Below are positions 4,771 through 5,772 of a stretch of DNA of 5,772 bases, one piece after another. Position 1 is the stretch's first letter; each line of letters opens with the position of its first letter. Made by a program: the position numbers and the translations under genes. The stretch comes from Thermoactinomycetaceae bacterium (lineage in GTDB: Bacteria > Bacillota > Bacilli > Thermoactinomycetales > Thermoactinomycetaceae), in the NCBI GenBank assembly GCA_025449475.1, contig JANWJM010000033.1, positions 1 to 5,772 of the forward strand. Direction: 5' to 3'. Below the pieces are notes generated by a model that worked only from the letters and a program-made list of their open reading frames with translations, was not told the origin of the DNA and ran no database searches.

Positions 4771-5772
4771 ATGTCTATGAGTGATATGAAGACATTTAAG
4801 AATGCTTTGGAAAGGTATGTCAGTGCGCGGATTCCATTTATTTCTATACGTACGACGGAGCGTTCAAGAGTGTTAAATGTCCTTCGTGGAATCGCGGATA
4901 AGATGAATATTCCCATCTATGTGCATACGCTTTCGGAGGGAATGAAAGATATTGTCAATGGGCGAAAAGTCAATGAAGATCGATCCGTATATGGTGCACT
5001 CGATTTTATCGGTCAACAATTTATTCAGCGCAATAACTTAACGTTTGTGTTAACCGAATTTCCCGATTTGGAAGATGATAATGAACGATCCAGACATTTT
5101 GCTGATGTGGTCATGTTGGCTGAACAAAAAGCAGGTGTGGTGATTGTACTCACATCGAAACCCATCTGGGGACAGCTGCAACGCCTAGGAATGGCTCTTA
5201 CCTTGGATTTACCCAATGAGGATGAAATGTTGCAGATTGTGAATAGTTCCATTGATTACTATCGGAGTCAAGTTCCTATCGAATGGGGGGAAAAAGAGAA
5301 ACAAGAAGCGGCGACGATGATGGCGGGGATTAGTCAAATCGAAGCGGAGAATATTATTGCCACCATTGCTGTAAAAGGATCGATCAAAAAAGAGGATTTG
5401 TCGGAAATTATGAAAGCAAAGGATCGGATCTTTGCCGATATTTCCGGACTGGAGCGAATCAAGCTCGATGATCAAACTTTGGCAGTTGGTGGATTGTCCG
5501 GATTAAAAGCGTGGTTGGATCATGAACGTCCATTGCTAACAGCCAATTTAAAAGATCGTGGAATCCGTCCTCCACGAGGGGTCTTACTGGTCGGAGTTCC
5601 GGGCTGTGGGAAATCACTCTCCGCGAAAGCAATTGCACTCAGCTGGAATCTTCCGCTCTATCGATTGGATCTTTCGACGATTCATGGGCAGTATCTTGGT
5701 CAGTCGGAAGGGCGTTTAAAAGAAGCTTTAAATACCGCTGATCATGTAGCGCCTTGTGTACTTTGGATAGAC
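4771..5772 (+). CDS. Ycf46-like AAA+ ATPase, 3' end cut by window
   Basis: The visible 334 residues show the architecture I associate with Ycf46-type AAA+ proteins. An N-terminal domain (about 15-165) begins SARIPFISIRTTERSRV and contains FVLTEFPDLED (92-102) and VVIVLTSK (123-130). It looks like a P-loop-type fold that has no Walker A. After a helical linker the AAA+ core starts near 236 (LAVGGLSGLKAWL), with RGIRPPRGVLLVGVPGCGKS giving Walker A at 275-282. YLGQSE (308-313) sits at the pore-loop-1 position of AAA unfoldases, and Walker B begins as CVLWID (329-334) at the window edge. Family members are about 500 aa, so roughly one third is missing, including the Walker B glutamate, sensor 1 and the arginine finger. 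Such ATPases are expected to form hexameric rings that remodel or unfold proteins. Ycf46 itself is best known from plastid and cyanobacterial genomes, with a poorly defined role. Here it closes the visible part of an operon with four uncharacterised genes, which are probable partners. FtsH is excluded because the N-terminus has no membrane segments. Confidence 0.9.
   Translation, partial: MSMSDMKTFKNALERYVSARIPFISIRTTERSRVLNVLRGIADKMNIPIYVHTLSEGMKDIVNGRKVNEDRSVYGALDFIGQQFIQRNNLTFVLTEFPDLEDDNERSRHFADVVMLAEQKAGVVIVLTSKPIWGQLQRLGMALTLDLPNEDEMLQIVNSSIDYYRSQVPIEWGEKEKQEAATMMAGISQIEAENIIATIAVKGSIKKEDLSEIMKAKDRIFADISGLERIKLDDQTLAVGGLSGLKAWLDHERPLLTANLKDRGIRPPRGVLLVGVPGCGKSLSAKAIALSWNLPLYRLDLSTIHGQYLGQSEGRLKEALNTADHVAPCVLWID

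Noticed and set aside
1..5772. CRISPR array, insertion sequence, tRNA/rRNA genes, or att sites
   Set aside because: No regularly spaced repeats, transposase, terminal inverted repeats or tRNA/rRNA signatures were seen by eye.
4771..5772. FtsH, Lon, ClpX or CDC48 identity for the AAA+ protein
   Set aside because: No N-terminal transmembrane pair (FtsH), no zinc-binding domain (ClpX), no Lon N-domain, and a P-loop-lacking N-terminal domain instead of a CDC48 N-domain; the core motifs fit Ycf46-like proteins better.

Overview
The window looks like chromosomal DNA of a low-GC Gram-positive bacterium (Bacillota, order Bacillales or a relative). The reasons are an AT-rich base composition, strong Shine-Dalgarno sites close to AAAGGAGGTGA, use of TTG and GTG starts alongside ATG, and a GlmM of the Firmicutes type. 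A sporulating family such as Thermoactinomycetaceae is a reasonable guess, but the sequence alone does not prove it.

Layout. Positions 8-39 hold a rho-independent terminator for the minus strand. Positions 61-1401 (minus) encode a complete phosphoglucosamine mutase, GlmM, with every catalytic motif intact. Positions 1402-1777 form a 376-bp divergent intergenic region with a candidate extended -10 promoter for each direction and an unexplained terminator-like hairpin at 1590-1616. From 1778 to the right edge runs a tightly packed plus-strand operon of five genes, with gaps of 18, 15 and 24 bp and one 4-bp ATGA overlap. In order they are: a 568-aa membrane-anchored helical/coiled-coil protein (TTG start); a 157-aa basic-tail/globular protein; a 70-aa charged small protein (GTG start); a 181-aa helical protein with a basic amphipathic C-terminus; and an AAA+ ATPase of the Ycf46-like type, cut by the window end in its Walker B motif.

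How the genes may work together. GlmM makes glucosamine-1-phosphate for UDP-GlcNAc and cell-wall synthesis and appears to be transcribed alone. The five-gene operon is the notable part. One recognisable motor ATPase is encoded with four proteins I cannot assign to a named family, one of which carries a two-helix membrane hairpin. The simplest reading is a membrane-associated AAA+ machine in which the four small or structural proteins act as anchor, adaptors or substrates. That function is inferred from gene order and architecture only. Genes beyond position 5772 are not visible and may be decisive.
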